In this document: piece after piece, positions 45,801 through 53,265 of the stretch
How the letters are laid out: each line of letters starts with the position of its first letter
Numbering within the stretch: position 1 is the first letter of the stretch
Assembly (NCBI RefSeq): GCF_000619905.2
Contig: NZ_CP012371.1
Location: forward strand, 1,922,001 to 1,986,000
Direction: 5' to 3'
DNA length: 64,000 bases
Origin: Nitrosospira briensis C-128
Lineage (GTDB): Bacteria > Pseudomonadota > Gammaproteobacteria > Burkholderiales > Nitrosomonadaceae
The notes under the pieces: model-generated
The model's database searches: none
Told to the model about the DNA's origin: nothing
The model's input: the letters and a program-made list of their open reading frames with translations, nothing else
Made by a program: the position numbers and the translations under genes

Positions 45801-48800
45801 CGGCCAATCGTGCCGGAATCATCGGTTCGCTGCCGACTATCACGAGCCTCAGGCTTGCGGGCATTCGCAAGTTCGCAAGTTCTTCCACCCATCCGTGCCA
45901 ATAGGTGGCCGGCAGGTTTAAAACGCTGAGGTGGCGGCTTTCAACGAAGTCCAGCAGGTCCGAAAACACTGGGGGGCCAATCTCGGGCCATACGACAACG
46001 GTGGCTCCGCACAGCCAGGCAGGGAAAATCTCCTCCTCCGCCACATCGAACGCGGGAGAGGCGAGCTGCAGCACGCGATCGGTTGCGCAAAGCGCATAGG
46101 ACGCCGAGACTGCGACGGCATGGTTGACCAACGCCCGGTGTGGCACCATGACGCCTTTCGGCGTGCCGGTAGATCCCGAAGTGTAGACGATGTATGCAAG
46201 ATTCTCCGGCCCGACATTTGTGCGCACTGCGAGCGCTTCATTTTCCCCTTCACCCTTCTTCCTCCCGAGGTTGGCGGGATCAATGACGGAATCAATGGTG
46301 GAATCTATGGTGATGATGCGCCCGTTGTAGCCGGCCAGACGCTCCCTGAACGCTTCCCGGGTTACCACTGCGGGTGCGGCGGTATCGGCAAGAATGAAAG
46401 CGATCCGTTCCTCGGGAAATGTGGAATCGATGGGAACATACGCGGCCCCGGCCTTGAGGATGCCGAGAGCGCCAACGGCCATTCCAATGCCGCGATCGGT
46501 CAGCAGTCCTATTGGCGTGTCCGCATCGATTCTTTGCGCATCCTGTGCATCGGCCCCACGCAAATGCGCGGCGAGACGGTCGGCTTGCTGGTTCAGTTGT
46601 GCATAGGTGAGCCGTTCATTGCCCGCTTCAAGGGCCACGGCGCCGGGTGTCCGCGCTGCCTGGATCTCGAACAATGTGTGGATGCAGCCATCGCGCGGGA
46701 ACGCGGCAGCGGTGGCGTTCCATTCAACCAGAAGCTGTTGCCGCTCGACTGAGGAAAGCAGGGGCAGTTCGGATAGGCGTCGTTCCGCCTTGGCAACGAC
46801 GCCTTCGAGCAGTACCAGGAAATGACCGAGCATTCGCCGAATGGTCATCGAGTCAAAAAGATCTGTCGCATATTCGAAAGTGGCTGTCATTCCATCATCG
46901 AACTCGGTAATGGCGAGGGTAAGATCGAACTTCGCCGCGCCGCGTGTTTCGACGATACTGCCGGCGGCGATATTCGAGGTGGACGGCACCGTTTCCCGGG
47001 GAAGATTTTCCAGCGCGAACATCACCTGGAATAGCGGTGTGTGGCTCAGATGTCGTGCCGGGGCGAGCCTGGCCACCAGCATCTCGAAGGGTAGATCCTG
47101 ATGCGCGTACGCCTCGGTTGCCACCGTGCGCACGCGCTCGAGCAGCGCGGTAAATGACGGATCGCCCGCCAGGTCGAGGCGCAAGGCAAGCGTATTGACG
47201 AAGAATCCGATCAACCCTTCCAGTTCGCTGCGGGTGCGATTGGCAATGGGCGTGCCGATCACCAGATCGGACTGTCCGCTGTAGCGCGACAAGAGCGCGC
47301 CGAAAGCAGCCAGGAGCGTCATGAACAAGGTGGCGCCTTCCCGTTGCGAAAGGGCTCGCAATCCTGCCGTCAAACCGGCGGGCAAGGATGCGGACAGCGA
47401 AGCGCCGCGGAAAGTCTGTACTGACGGGTGTGGCCGGTCGGAAGGCAGGACAAGCTGCGCCGGGGCATTCTCCAGATGCTTCTGCCAGTAGGCGAACAAC
47501 CCATTCAACGGATCCCCTTGCAGGGCACTCCGTTGCCAGCAGGCGAAGTCGGCATACTGGATCGGCAATTCCGGCAACGGCGAAGGCCGGCCATCCGCGT
47601 AGGCTGCGAGCAGGGCTTGCAGTTCCCGCTTGAGTATGCCGATGGACCATCCGTCGGCAACGATATGGTGCATGGTCAACACCAGGATTTGATCCGAGTC
47701 GTTGATGCGTAGCAGCATCGCCCGAAGAAGCGGTCCGCGCGCGAGATCAAACGGCGTTTCGGCATCCGTCCTGATTATTTCATTCGCTATCTCATTCGCT
47801 GTCTTGTTGGGAGTCTCGCTGGAAGCTTCGTTAAAAGTTTCGTTGGCAGTCTCGTCGATTGTCTTGCTCGTTTCATTCCTCAGCGGATGACGTAAATCAA
47901 TGATGGTCAACGCGGGCGCTGAAGGCGGCGCGATGATCTGGACACCTTGCCCGTCAACGGCGTCGAAAGTCGTGCGCAGGATTTCATGCCGTTGCACGAT
48001 TTCGGCGAGGCTTTTTTGAAGAATTGCTACATCCAGCGGCCCGTGAAAGGAGAGGGTGGTGCAAAGGTTGTATGCCGTACTGTGCGGAGAAAGCTGATCA
48101 AGAAACCACAGGCGCTGCTGGGCAAAGGAGAGGGGATAAGGGCCATTTCCATCGCGGCGCGGAATCGGCTGTGACGCCGAACGGGGCCCCAGTCGCAGCG
48201 CAAGCTCGGCCACGGCAGGTGTCTCAAAGAAAACATGCAGTGGAACCACCGCATGCATAATGTCGCGGATTCGCGAGACCACCTGCGTGGCGAGCAGCGA
48301 ATGACCCCCCAGTTCGAAGAAATTATCGTGGATACCGACCTGGGGAAGGTGGAGCACTTCCGCAAATATATCCGCCAGCCGGCGCTCGTCTTCAGTGCGC
48401 GGCGCCACCGCCGCGGTTTCCCGTGCTATCGCAGGCATGGGTAAGGCCGAACGGTCGACCTTGCCGTTGGCAGTCAACGGCAGGGCTGCCAACGCGACAA
48501 ATGCCGAAGGCACCATGTAGTCGGGCAGCCGTGCTTGCAAAAAATGCCGCCATTCGCTCACAGGAGGTGGCTTATCCGTCACCACATAAGCGACCAGACG
48601 CTTGTCACCGGGCGTGTCTTCACGCACCGTCGCCACCGCCTCGCGAACATCCGGATATCCGCGCAGCGCTGCTTCCACTTCACCCAGTTCGACGCGGAAT
48701 CCGCGCACCTTGACCTGCTGATCGCGTCGTCCGAGAAACTCCAGGTTTGCATCGGGAAGATAGCGCACCCAGTCTCCGGTCCGGTACAGGCGTGCACCTG

Positions 48801-51357
48801 AATGGAACGGATGGGGGATGAATCGCTCGGCGGTGAGCGCCGGCTGGTGGAGATAGCCGCGGGCAAGGCCTTCGCCGCCGATATAGAGTTCCCCCGGCAC
48901 GCCGATGGGTACCGGTTGAAGCCGGTCGTCCAGCACATAGATTTCAGTGTTGGCAATCGGCCGGCCTATGGGAATGGGGCTGTGGATCTTCTCTGCCGGC
49001 GGCACCGGATAGCACGTAGTGAATGTGGTATTTTCGGTAGGGCCATATGCATTGATCAACGCGCACTGCGGGTGTTGCGCGCGCATCCTGCGGACATGAT
49101 CCGGCGATAATACATCACCGCCGGTGATGAGCTGGCGCACCGTATTCAGACGTTCGCAATGGGCATCGACCATCTGGTGAAAAAGTCCTGATGTCAGCCA
49201 GAGCGTGCTAACCCGGCGATGCTCGATCACATCCGCAAGCGCCTCGAGCGATGGCGCGGTCGCAGGCATGATTACCAACTGCGCGCCGTTAAGGAGGCAG
49301 CCCCAAATTTCGAAGGTGGAAGCGTCGAACGCAATCGGCGCAAACTGAAGAAATACGCCGTCGGATGCAAAAGTAGCGTAGTCGGTATTCTTTACGAGCC
49401 GCACCACTGCACGTTGAGTGACAGCTACACCCTTGGGTATACCGGTAGAGCCCGACGTATAACAGATGTAGGCGAGATTGTCGGCCACCACCCCGCTTAC
49501 GGGGTTATTTGCAGATTCGTGCGCGATTTCCTCGTATTCATCATCGATGCAAACCAGCCGCATGGCTTCCCCATGCAACTCTGGGAGCACATCAAGAAAG
49601 CGGCGGCGGGTCAGCACCATCGTTGTTCTTGCATCATTCATCATGACCGATAGCCTGGCACGAGGGCTGGCGGGGTCCAGCGGCAGGTAGGCTCCGCCTG
49701 CCTTGAGAATACCGAGCAGAGCGGCGATCAGATCAAAAGAACGCTCAAGGCAGACCCCAACCGGCGTCTCCGGAACGACACCGAGACGGCGCAGGCGGTG
49801 CGCGAGTTGGTTGGCGCGCGTATTGAGGTCGCCATATGTCAGATGGCGCTCCTCCAGTACAAGAGCAATTGCATTCGGACGCTTTTTTGCCTGCTCTTCG
49901 AATAGCGCGTGAATGCACGCATCCCGAGGGTACTCGGTACGCGTATGATTCCATTCGACCAAAAGTTGTTCCCGCTCGGCTTCAGTGAGAAGGGATAGGT
50001 CGCTGAAGCGGCATTCCGGATCAGCGGCGGCGTCTGCCAGTAGAACCTCGAAATGCCTGGCCATTCGGCCGATAGTTTGTGCGTCGAAAAGATCGGCGCT
50101 ATATTCAAAATATCCGGTTACCTGGCGCCCGTCGTCGACCAGGGAAAGCAGCAGGTCGAACTTGGCCGTGCCCGACTCATCCCGATCCTGGTCGGTGGAT
50201 ACGAACGCCGCCTCATCTTCTCCTTCCTGCCCCTGAGAAGGCACGTTTTGTAGCGCGAACATCACCTGGAACAGCGGTGCCTGGCTCAGATGCCGTGTCG
50301 GGGCGAGCCTGGCTACCAGCATTTCGAAGGGCATATCCTGATGTGCGTACGCCTCGGTTGCGACCGTGCGCACGCGCTCGAGCAGCGCGGTAAATGACGG
50401 ATCGCCCGCCAGGTCCAGGCGCAAGGCAAGCGTATTGACGAAGAATCCGATCAACCCTTCCAGTTCGCTGCGAGTGCGATTGGCAATGGGCGTGCCGATC
50501 ACCAGATCGGGCTGTCCGCTGTAGCGCGCCAAGAGCGCGCCAAAGGCAGCCAGAAGCGTCATGAACAAGGTAGCGCCTCGGTTTTGTCCCAGCTCGCGCA
50601 AGCGCGCGGTCAGCGCCGCATCGAGGCATACACTGCAGCGCCCGCCGCGATAGCTCGACTGCGCCGGACGTGGCCAGTCGGCAGGCAGGGCAAGCTGCGC
50701 CGGGGCATCTTCCAACTGCCTCTGCCAGTAGGCGAACAGTCCGTCCAGCCGCTCGCCCTGTAGAATGCGCCGCTGCCAGCAGGCGAAGTCGGCGTACTGG
50801 ATCGGCAGTGCCGGCACTGCAGGCTGTCCGCCTTTCACCCTGCCGGCATAGAGTGCGCGCAGATCGCGGTGCAGGATCTCCAGCGACCAGCCATCCGCGA
50901 CGATATGATGCAGCACCAGCACCAGCCAGTGATAGCCGCTCTCAAGGCGTACCAGGCTGGCGCGCAGCAACGGGCCACGGACAAGATCGAAAGGAGCGTC
51001 AAGTGCCGCGGCGTGATGGGCGCGGGCGCGTGCCAGGCAGTCAGCCAGCGGCTGGCTGACATCCACCAGCGGCAGGTCGATGCGCAAGCTTGGTGCAATG
51101 AGCTGCACCGGCACGCCGTCCACCGCGGCGAAGGTGGTGCGCAGCGCCTCGTGGCGGTCGAGCAGGTCGGCCAGGCTGTCTTCCAGCGCCTGCCGGTCCA
51201 GCGGACCCTCGAAAGGCAGCACGGTACTCAAATGATAAACCGCACTGCCCGGATGCAATTGCTCGAAAAACCACAACCTTTGCTGCGCAAAGGAGGCAGG
51301 AAAGAGGAACGCTTCGCGGTTTACAGCATAAGGCGATCGTCCGTCTTTTTCGATCAT
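36820..51357 (-). CDS. Four-module non-ribosomal peptide synthetase (C-A-T / C-A-T-E / C-A-T / C-A-T)
   Basis: The protein has 4845 residues from the ATG at 51355-51357, preceded by AAAGGAG. Module 1 has C at about 15-450, A at 470-975 and T with GGHSLL near 1017. Module 2 has C at 1070-1535, A at 1550-2100, T with GGDSIL near 2142 and an epimerase at 2170-2640 (HHLVIDGVSW). Module 3 has a C of D-accepting type at 2650-3080 (HHHALLDGWS), A at 3120-3625 and T near 3674. Module 4 has C at 3735-4170, A at 4200-4700 and T near 4747. There is no thioesterase or reductase. Specificity residues read by eye are DAFWIGATF (valine-like), DVENVVAIT (unknown, becomes D), DVQYIAHVV (proline) and DAQHVLGMV (unknown). 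The N-terminal C domain implies an acyl starter or an upstream synthetase. Confidence 0.93.
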   Translation of the reverse strand: MIEKDGRSPYAVNREAFLFPASFAQQRLWFFEQLHPGSAVYHLSTVLPFEGPLDRQALEDSLADLLDRHEALRTTFAAVDGVPVQLIAPSLRIDLPLVDVSQPLADCLARARAHHAAALDAPFDLVRGPLLRASLVRLESGYHWLVLVLHHIVADGWSLEILHRDLRALYAGRVKGGQPAVPALPIQYADFACWQRRILQGERLDGLFAYWQRQLEDAPAQLALPADWPRPAQSSYRGGRCSVCLDAALTARLRELGQNRGATLFMTLLAAFGALLARYSGQPDLVIGTPIANRTRSELEGLIGFFVNTLALRLDLAGDPSFTALLERVRTVATEAYAHQDMPFEMLVARLAPTRHLSQAPLFQVMFALQNVPSQGQEGEDEAAFVSTDQDRDESGTAKFDLLLSLVDDGRQVTGYFEYSADLFDAQTIGRMARHFEVLLADAAADPECRFSDLSLLTEAEREQLLVEWNHTRTEYPRDACIHALFEEQAKKRPNAIALVLEERHLTYGDLNTRANQLAHRLRRLGVVPETPVGVCLERSFDLIAALLGILKAGGAYLPLDPASPRARLSVMMNDARTTMVLTRRRFLDVLPELHGEAMRLVCIDDEYEEIAHESANNPVSGVVADNLAYICYTSGSTGIPKGVAVTQRAVVRLVKNTDYATFASDGVFLQFAPIAFDASTFEIWGCLLNGAQLVIMPATAPSLEALADVIEHRRVSTLWLTSGLFHQMVDAHCERLNTVRQLITGGDVLSPDHVRRMRAQHPQCALINAYGPTENTTFTTCYPVPPAEKIHSPIPIGRPIANTEIYVLDDRLQPVPIGVPGELYIGGEGLARGYLHQPALTAERFIPHPFHSGARLYRTGDWVRYLPDANLEFLGRRDQQVKVRGFRVELGEVEAALRGYPDVREAVATVREDTPGDKRLVAYVVTDKPPPVSEWRHFLQARLPDYMVPSAFVALAALPLTANGKVDRSALPMPAIARETAAVAPRTEDERRLADIFAEVLHLPQVGIHDNFFELGGHSLLATQVVSRIRDIMHAVVPLHVFFETPAVAELALRLGPRSASQPIPRRDGNGPYPLSFAQQRLWFLDQLSPHSTAYNLCTTLSFHGPLDVAILQKSLAEIVQRHEILRTTFDAVDGQGVQIIAPPSAPALTIIDLRHPLRNETSKTIDETANETFNEASSETPNKTANEIANEIIRTDAETPFDLARGPLLRAMLLRINDSDQILVLTMHHIVADGWSIGILKRELQALLAAYADGRPSPLPELPIQYADFACWQRSALQGDPLNGLFAYWQKHLENAPAQLVLPSDRPHPSVQTFRGASLSASLPAGLTAGLRALSQREGATLFMTLLAAFGALLSRYSGQSDLVIGTPIANRTRSELEGLIGFFVNTLALRLDLAGDPSFTALLERVRTVATEAYAHQDLPFEMLVARLAPARHLSHTPLFQVMFALENLPRETVPSTSNIAAGSIVETRGAAKFDLTLAITEFDDGMTATFEYATDLFDSMTIRRMLGHFLVLLEGVVAKAERRLSELPLLSSVERQQLLVEWNATAAAFPRDGCIHTLFEIQAARTPGAVALEAGNERLTYAQLNQQADRLAAHLRGADAQDAQRIDADTPIGLLTDRGIGMAVGALGILKAGAAYVPIDSTFPEERIAFILADTAAPAVVTREAFRERLAGYNGRIITIDSTIDSVIDPANLGRKKGEGENEALAVRTNVGPENLAYIVYTSGSTGTPKGVMVPHRALVNHAVAVSASYALCATDRVLQLASPAFDVAEEEIFPAWLCGATVVVWPEIGPPVFSDLLDFVESRHLSVLNLPATYWHGWVEELANLRMPASLRLVIVGSEPMIPARLAEWQRQTDGRVALINAYGPSETTITATLCKLSPPGIPILPMVPANGTVPTPGGRLPAKPASDTSIFSVPIGRPIANTEIYVLDDRLQPVPIGVPGELYIGGEGLARGYLHQPALTAERFIPHPFHSGARLYRTGDWVRYLPDANLEFLGRRDQQVKVRGFRVELGEVEAALRGYPDVREAVATVREDTPGDKRLVAYVVTDKPPPVSEWRHFLQARLPDYMVPSAFVALAALPLTANGKVDRSALPMPAIARETAAVAPRTEDERRLADIFAEVLHLPQVGIHDNFFELGGDSILAIQIVARARAQGLRFTPRQLFEQPTVAGLLTITDATIIAAEQGTVTGTAPLTPIQHWFFEQNLVDPQHYNQTVLLPVSPGIDDDRWVSIFNQLLDHHDALRLRFFRTDEGWLQTLADPDGVAPFARVDLSQVEPSQRAAVVESRSGQAQASLDLARGPLLRAVLFDFGSRENAKLLIVIHHLVIDGVSWRILLEDLDTVCAQLDGPDQPVRLPPKTTAFTSWAEKLAAYANPANSAILREEARYWLAALPAQAPPLPTDFPALPDANTAGSSRTVVASLSTEETTHLLRDIARTHQARIDETLLTAMALAFARWTGIGMLLVDLEGHGREALFDDVDLSRTVGWFTTLFPVALDVSGYTDPVTPDLALRHVKERLRAIPRRGIGYGLMRYISRGETGELLRALPQPQISFNYLGQFEYSADSATGETDLRGPAFSEHSRRRYLIDVNGGVFAGQLHLSWIYSEAIHRRATVESLASTFIDELRKLIRHCLSSRPEGLTPMDFSLTNLGQAQLDRLLRDNPDIEDIYPLSPMQEGMLFHTLLDPDSGVYVEQLHHSFASSVDIEAFEESWRRVVARHPVLRTTFHWQGLDAPVQIVHREAQLDCTHHDWHGLPEMDRKTDRRLDDYLDADRRRGFDLSKAPPMRIALIRTGDDQFEFIWSHHHALLDGWSVPILFSEIGNFYEAIRRNVRYEPPPPRPYREYIAWLQDQDRDAARAYWKRVLHGFTAATPLTVDRPRKGAEGHAEGHILLSAESTAALESFARTNQVTLNTLVQAAWALLLSRYSGETDIVFGVIVAGRPEALPGVESMLGLFINALPLRVSLAETDTLTGWLQKLQDRQLENREYGYGSLAEIQHLSEIPAGLPLFESLLVFQNYPQRELPAEEKKSHAPNSTRAVERTSYPLTAIAAPGEELLLRLLYDRARFDDATVMRMLDHWRTLLEAMIAHPAEPHVKLADLSLLTAAERQQLADWNHNQAEYPRSRCIHELFREQVTRTPDAIAIVYGDTRLTYHEINDRADLLARHLSRLGVGPDMPVALCVERSPEMVIGILGILIAGCACVPLDPAYPDERLTFMLRDSGAPLLLTRRGLLERLPTQRALCIDEPLAPLSDDAPDTSLDLRKLPTSQNLAYVIYTSGSTGKPKGVAMPHRTLANLISWQYRELGPGGTTLQFAPLSFDVSFQEIFSTLCAGTMLVLVPETLRQDPAGLWRFISLQEIQRLYLPFVALQQLAEAASGIQSLPATLREIITAGEQLQVTPQIRALFRNIPGCRLHNHYGPSETHVVTAFTLADLPDDWPLLPPIGRPIANTSIHLLDPGLRPAPIGVPGEMYIGGDNLARGYLNRPALTAEKFVTGSSYPEVRLYRTGDLARYLPDGNIEFLGRLDNQVKIRGFRVEPGEVEAVLAAHPAVREAAVVAREDNPGERRLVAYVVARTETRPAIGELRRFLQERLPAYLVPAAFISLDRLPTTPSGKIDRRALPAPDRSRPDLGRAPTVPRTEGEARVARIWAEVLGIDTVGVEDNFFELGGHSLLATRVISRIRDAFGIEVPLRSLFESPTVAGLAREISEAGQEASHGIIGTAEPPIPAGLRMDPCPLSFAQQRLWFFEQLHPGSAVYHLSTVLPFEGPLDRQALEDSLADLLDRHEALRTTFAAVDGVPVQLIAPSLRIDLPLVDVSQPPADCLARARAHHAAALDAPFDLVRGPLLRASLVRLESGYHWLVLVLHHIVADGWSLEILHRDLRALYAGRVKGGQPAVPALPIQYADFACWQRRILQGERLDGLFAYWQRQLEDAPAQLTLPADWPRPAQSSYRGGRCSVCLDAALTARLRELGQNRGATLFMTLLAAFGALLARYSGQPDLVIGTPIANRTRSELEGLIGFFVNTLALRLDLSGDPSFTALLERVRTVATEAYAHQDMPFEMLVARLAPARHLSQAPLFQVMFNLLNIDGRMPDEPDDKADDKAELPDAELDANADFNADEESAKFDLTLYAIEYDRNIRLHAVYARDLFEHGTVRYILDHFTNLLEAIAADPDVSLAQLRLTRQIPSGKNIVTPKNRSIAFCGQAIEQSIGSRFREQATRYPDNTAVKTKNEQWTYTQLEELSNRVANAILALRGDGEERVALLFRHGASMIAAMLGVLKAGKTYVPLDPAHPLPRINRLLADSMAAAVLTEIEDFSTEQAQVIRFAENERFDADPPPAISPDAIAYILYTSGSTGEPKGVVQTHRNVLAQVRNYSNNLHLCADDRLTFVSSYGVDAAVQDIFGALLNGAAVYPVSVREHGIEALVDCLVEQEITVFHSAPTIFRHLVNALTGMEHLEKIRLVVLGGEAVYRRDVDSFRAHFTPDCLLVNGYGLTESTMVLQCFIDSKTMPVRDAVPVGYPVDDIEVLLLDDAGQPADIYCPGEIVLRGLFIAVGYWRQGSIAAFPSEDEGRRIYRTGDLGRRLPDGGIEFIGRRDFQVKIRGYRIEPGEIENHLLQFPGVKQAVVIAQEYAGEWRLIAYVSTGSADSADSGQPPADNDLRWHLAQRVPDYMVPSVFVTLEELPTTPSDKINRLALPVPEIRNEGFVLPHAPAEAKLVAIWEQILGIGHIGIRDNFFTLGGHSLLATQVMSRLRDEFGVEVPLQQIFETPTIADLASVVTTAQAENTPLPKIEPLPRWRYRAKVSSLGEPVFSKELKALLDRFAANDIILNPATDRSFIN
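39097..40134. repeat. Intragenic duplication 1 (module 4 condensation domain)
   Basis: These 1038 bases match 50257-51294, exactly 11,160 bp away, with about nine differences by eye (over 99% identity). They encode most of the module 4 condensation domain. Identity ends abruptly at both edges, which points to recent gene conversion or duplication between modules 1 and 4. Confidence 0.9.
44936..45600. repeat. Intragenic duplication 2 (module 2 adenylation C-terminal part to carrier domain)
   Basis: These bases match 48308-48972 with about two differences in 665 bp. They encode the C-terminal lobe of the adenylation domain and the start of the carrier domain (IPIGRPIANTEIYVLDD to VGIHDNFFELGG). 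The substrate pocket lies outside, so the exchange would leave specificity unchanged. Confidence 0.9.
48308..48972. repeat. Intragenic duplication 2 (module 1 adenylation C-terminal part to carrier domain)
   Basis: This is the partner of 44936-45600. The edge at 48972 lies exactly at the conserved hinge-side sequence PIGRPIAN, after which modules 1 and 2 diverge completely. Confidence 0.9.
50257..51294. repeat. Intragenic duplication 1 (module 1 condensation domain)
   Basis: This is the partner of 39097-40134. It covers nearly the whole module 1 condensation domain up to ten codons after the start region. The substitutions cluster at the 50257 side, and some 600 bases further on are almost unchanged. 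Confidence 0.9.
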
Positions 51358-51808
51358 GGCTGCTCCTTTCGAAACACGAGCAAACCGCTCGTCTATCGTG
51401 TTGCTTCGCCTCTCCATAGAATGAACATGTGCGGAGAATAAGGCGGCTTGAATTATCCGGCGTAGCGCATGACTTTGTTCGAAAATCAAAACGATGGTGC
51501 AATTTGATATTTTCCCAGACGCATAATGCCGGCGACGGGAATGAATTCCTGATTCGCATATCCTTGGTACGCGCGCATTCGCATCCTGAACTCTACTGCT
51601 GTTAAGAAATTATAGTCTTCCAGAATATAAATTCAGCCCAATCGACACTTTTTTCAAACCCATGTCAATTTCATACATTCCATACCGCTTGTATACTCCT
51701 TTATCGACACATGAGCCTGGAGAGTTTTCTGGTCGTGATAAGAAAGAGCCCAGGTGATGCTCGGGCAGTCCTCCCTCTGGGGAGGATAGGATTCAGCCAG
51801 GCTGGAAT
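51358..51808. other. Intergenic region between the synthetase and ubiC
   Basis: These 451 bases are the upstream region of the leftward synthetase gene and the rightward ubiC. A minus-strand TATAAT at 51614-51609 is the best -10 candidate for the synthetase, but no good -35 is present at 16-18 bp, so an activator may be needed. An alternative synthetase start at 51417 lies inside. I see no other gene. Confidence 0.4.
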
Positions 51809-52387
51809 ATGCGGCATAATTCACCCTTTTTTGGTTTCGCTGCGATGAACCCTGCCCAGTTATCGGCCTGGCATCCTGCCCCCTCTTCCATATCACCCCA
51901 AGCTCGAGGGTGGCTGCTGAACCGTGGTTCACTCACTCAGCTCATCCAGCAGCATTGTTGCGGGAATTTCCGTGTCAAGCCGGTATTCCAGCGCTTGGCC
52001 GGGGTGTGCGTCGATGAACTTGCCATGATGAATCTGCGTCGAAACGAGTTGGCATTGGTACGGGAGGTGTATTTGTATTGCGGCGATACACCGGTGGTAT
52101 TTGCCCATTCGGTAGTGGCGAGGAAAGATCTGAGGGGCGCATGGCGCGGATTGAGCGGCTTGGGCAGCAGGTCACTGGGTACCGTATTGTTTACCAATCC
52201 AGTGGTCGAACGTACGCCGCTTCGCTTCAAAAAGCTGAATTCGACGCATCCGCTTTTCATCCGTGCCTGCCGGCATTTACAGGCAAAACCGCCTGGTCTT
52301 TGGGCGCGGCGCTCCCTGTTCAGTTTGCAAGGGCAATCCATACTCGTCACCGAAGTATTTCTTCCTTCAATTCTGGAGTTGGCATAG
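51809..52387 (+). CDS. ubiC: Chorismate lyase
   Basis: The protein has 192 residues (or 180 from the ATG at 51845). Family features are [17 protein letters not shown], the central [20 protein letters not shown] with the catalytic-site Arg, and [20 protein letters not shown] with EVFLPSI at the end. It splits chorismate into 4-hydroxybenzoate and pyruvate, the first step of ubiquinone synthesis. Its stop codon shares a base with the ubiA start, so both are coupled. Confidence 0.92.
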   Translation: MRHNSPFFGFAAMNPAQLSAWHPAPSSISPQARGWLLNRGSLTQLIQQHCCGNFRVKPVFQRLAGVCVDELAMMNLRRNELALVREVYLYCGDTPVVFAHSVVARKDLRGAWRGLSGLGSRSLGTVLFTNPVVERTPLRFKKLNSTHPLFIRACRHLQAKPPGLWARRSLFSLQGQSILVTEVFLPSILELA

Positions 52388-53265
52388 TGACGCTCACGCA
52401 ACGCCTCGGCCATTATGAAAAACTGATGCGCCTGGATAAGCCCATCGGCATCCTGCTGCTGCTGTGGCCGACATTATGGGGTTTATGGCTTGCCGCCGGC
52501 GGCGTACCCAGTATAAATATCCTGGTGATATTCATACTGGGTACCGTACTGATGCGTTCCGCCGGTTGCGTCGTCAACGACTATGCAGACCGCAATTTCG
52601 ATTCGCATGTGGAGCGCACCAAAAATCGGCCATTGGCGACCGGCAAGTTGAGTTCCAAAGAAGCGCTGCTGCTGGCGGCGGGATTAAGTCTGTGCGCGTT
52701 TCTGCTGATACTGCCGCTGAACCGCCTTACGCTTGCGCTGTCGGTGCTGGCGCTATTTCTGGCCGCGAGCTATCCGTTCACCAAACGTTTCTTCGCGATG
52801 CCGCAAGCCTATCTCGGTATCGCTTTCAGTTTCGGGATTCCGATGGCTTTTGCCGCGCAGACCGGAGAGGTGCCCTATATTGCCTGGTTATTGATGGTGG
52901 CGAATCTGCTTTGGGTGATCGCTTACGATACCGAATATGCCATTGTGGATAAAGTTGACGATCTCAAGATCGGGATCAGGACGTCTGCCATTACTTTCGG
53001 CCGTTTCGACGTAGTGGGCGTGATGCTGTGCCATATCCTGTTTCTAAGTACCATGATCGTCGTGGGACTGATCCAGAAACTCGGCGCTATTTATTACGCG
53101 AGTCTCATCGTCGCGCTGGGATTGGTATTTTACCAGTACCGCCTGATTCACGATCGTGACCGCGCCCGCTGCTTCAAAGCCTTTTTGCATAACAACTGGG
53201 TCGGCGCGGCGATTTTCGTTGGTATCGCGCTTGATTACCTGATAAATGAGGCCTCATCCATATGA
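52387..53265 (+). CDS. ubiA: 4-hydroxybenzoate polyprenyltransferase
   Basis: The protein has 292 residues from a GTG at 52387-52389 that overlaps the ubiC stop, giving (M)[20 protein letters not shown]. The two Asp-rich motifs are [20 protein letters not shown] and [18 protein letters not shown], which bind magnesium-prenyl diphosphate. About eight membrane helices are visible. It attaches the polyprenyl tail to 4-hydroxybenzoate. It overlaps ubiD by 4 bp. Confidence 0.95.
   Translation: MTLTQRLGHYEKLMRLDKPIGILLLLWPTLWGLWLAAGGVPSINILVIFILGTVLMRSAGCVVNDYADRNFDSHVERTKNRPLATGKLSSKEALLLAAGLSLCAFLLILPLNRLTLALSVLALFLAASYPFTKRFFAMPQAYLGIAFSFGIPMAFAAQTGEVPYIAWLLMVANLLWVIAYDTEYAIVDKVDDLKIGIRTSAITFGRFDVVGVMLCHILFLSTMIVVGLIQKLGAIYYASLIVALGLVFYQYRLIHDRDRARCFKAFLHNNWVGAAIFVGIALDYLINEASSI

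Noticed and set aside
36820-51357. Many long open frames on the plus strand and in other minus frames inside the synthetase gene
   Set aside because: They are shadows caused by high-GC codon use; none has a domain or its own ribosome binding site.
52078-52386. N-terminal extension of ubiA by about 100 codons
   Set aside because: This stretch is inside ubiC in another frame; the GTG at 52387 gives the normal UbiA N-terminus and overlaps the ubiC stop.
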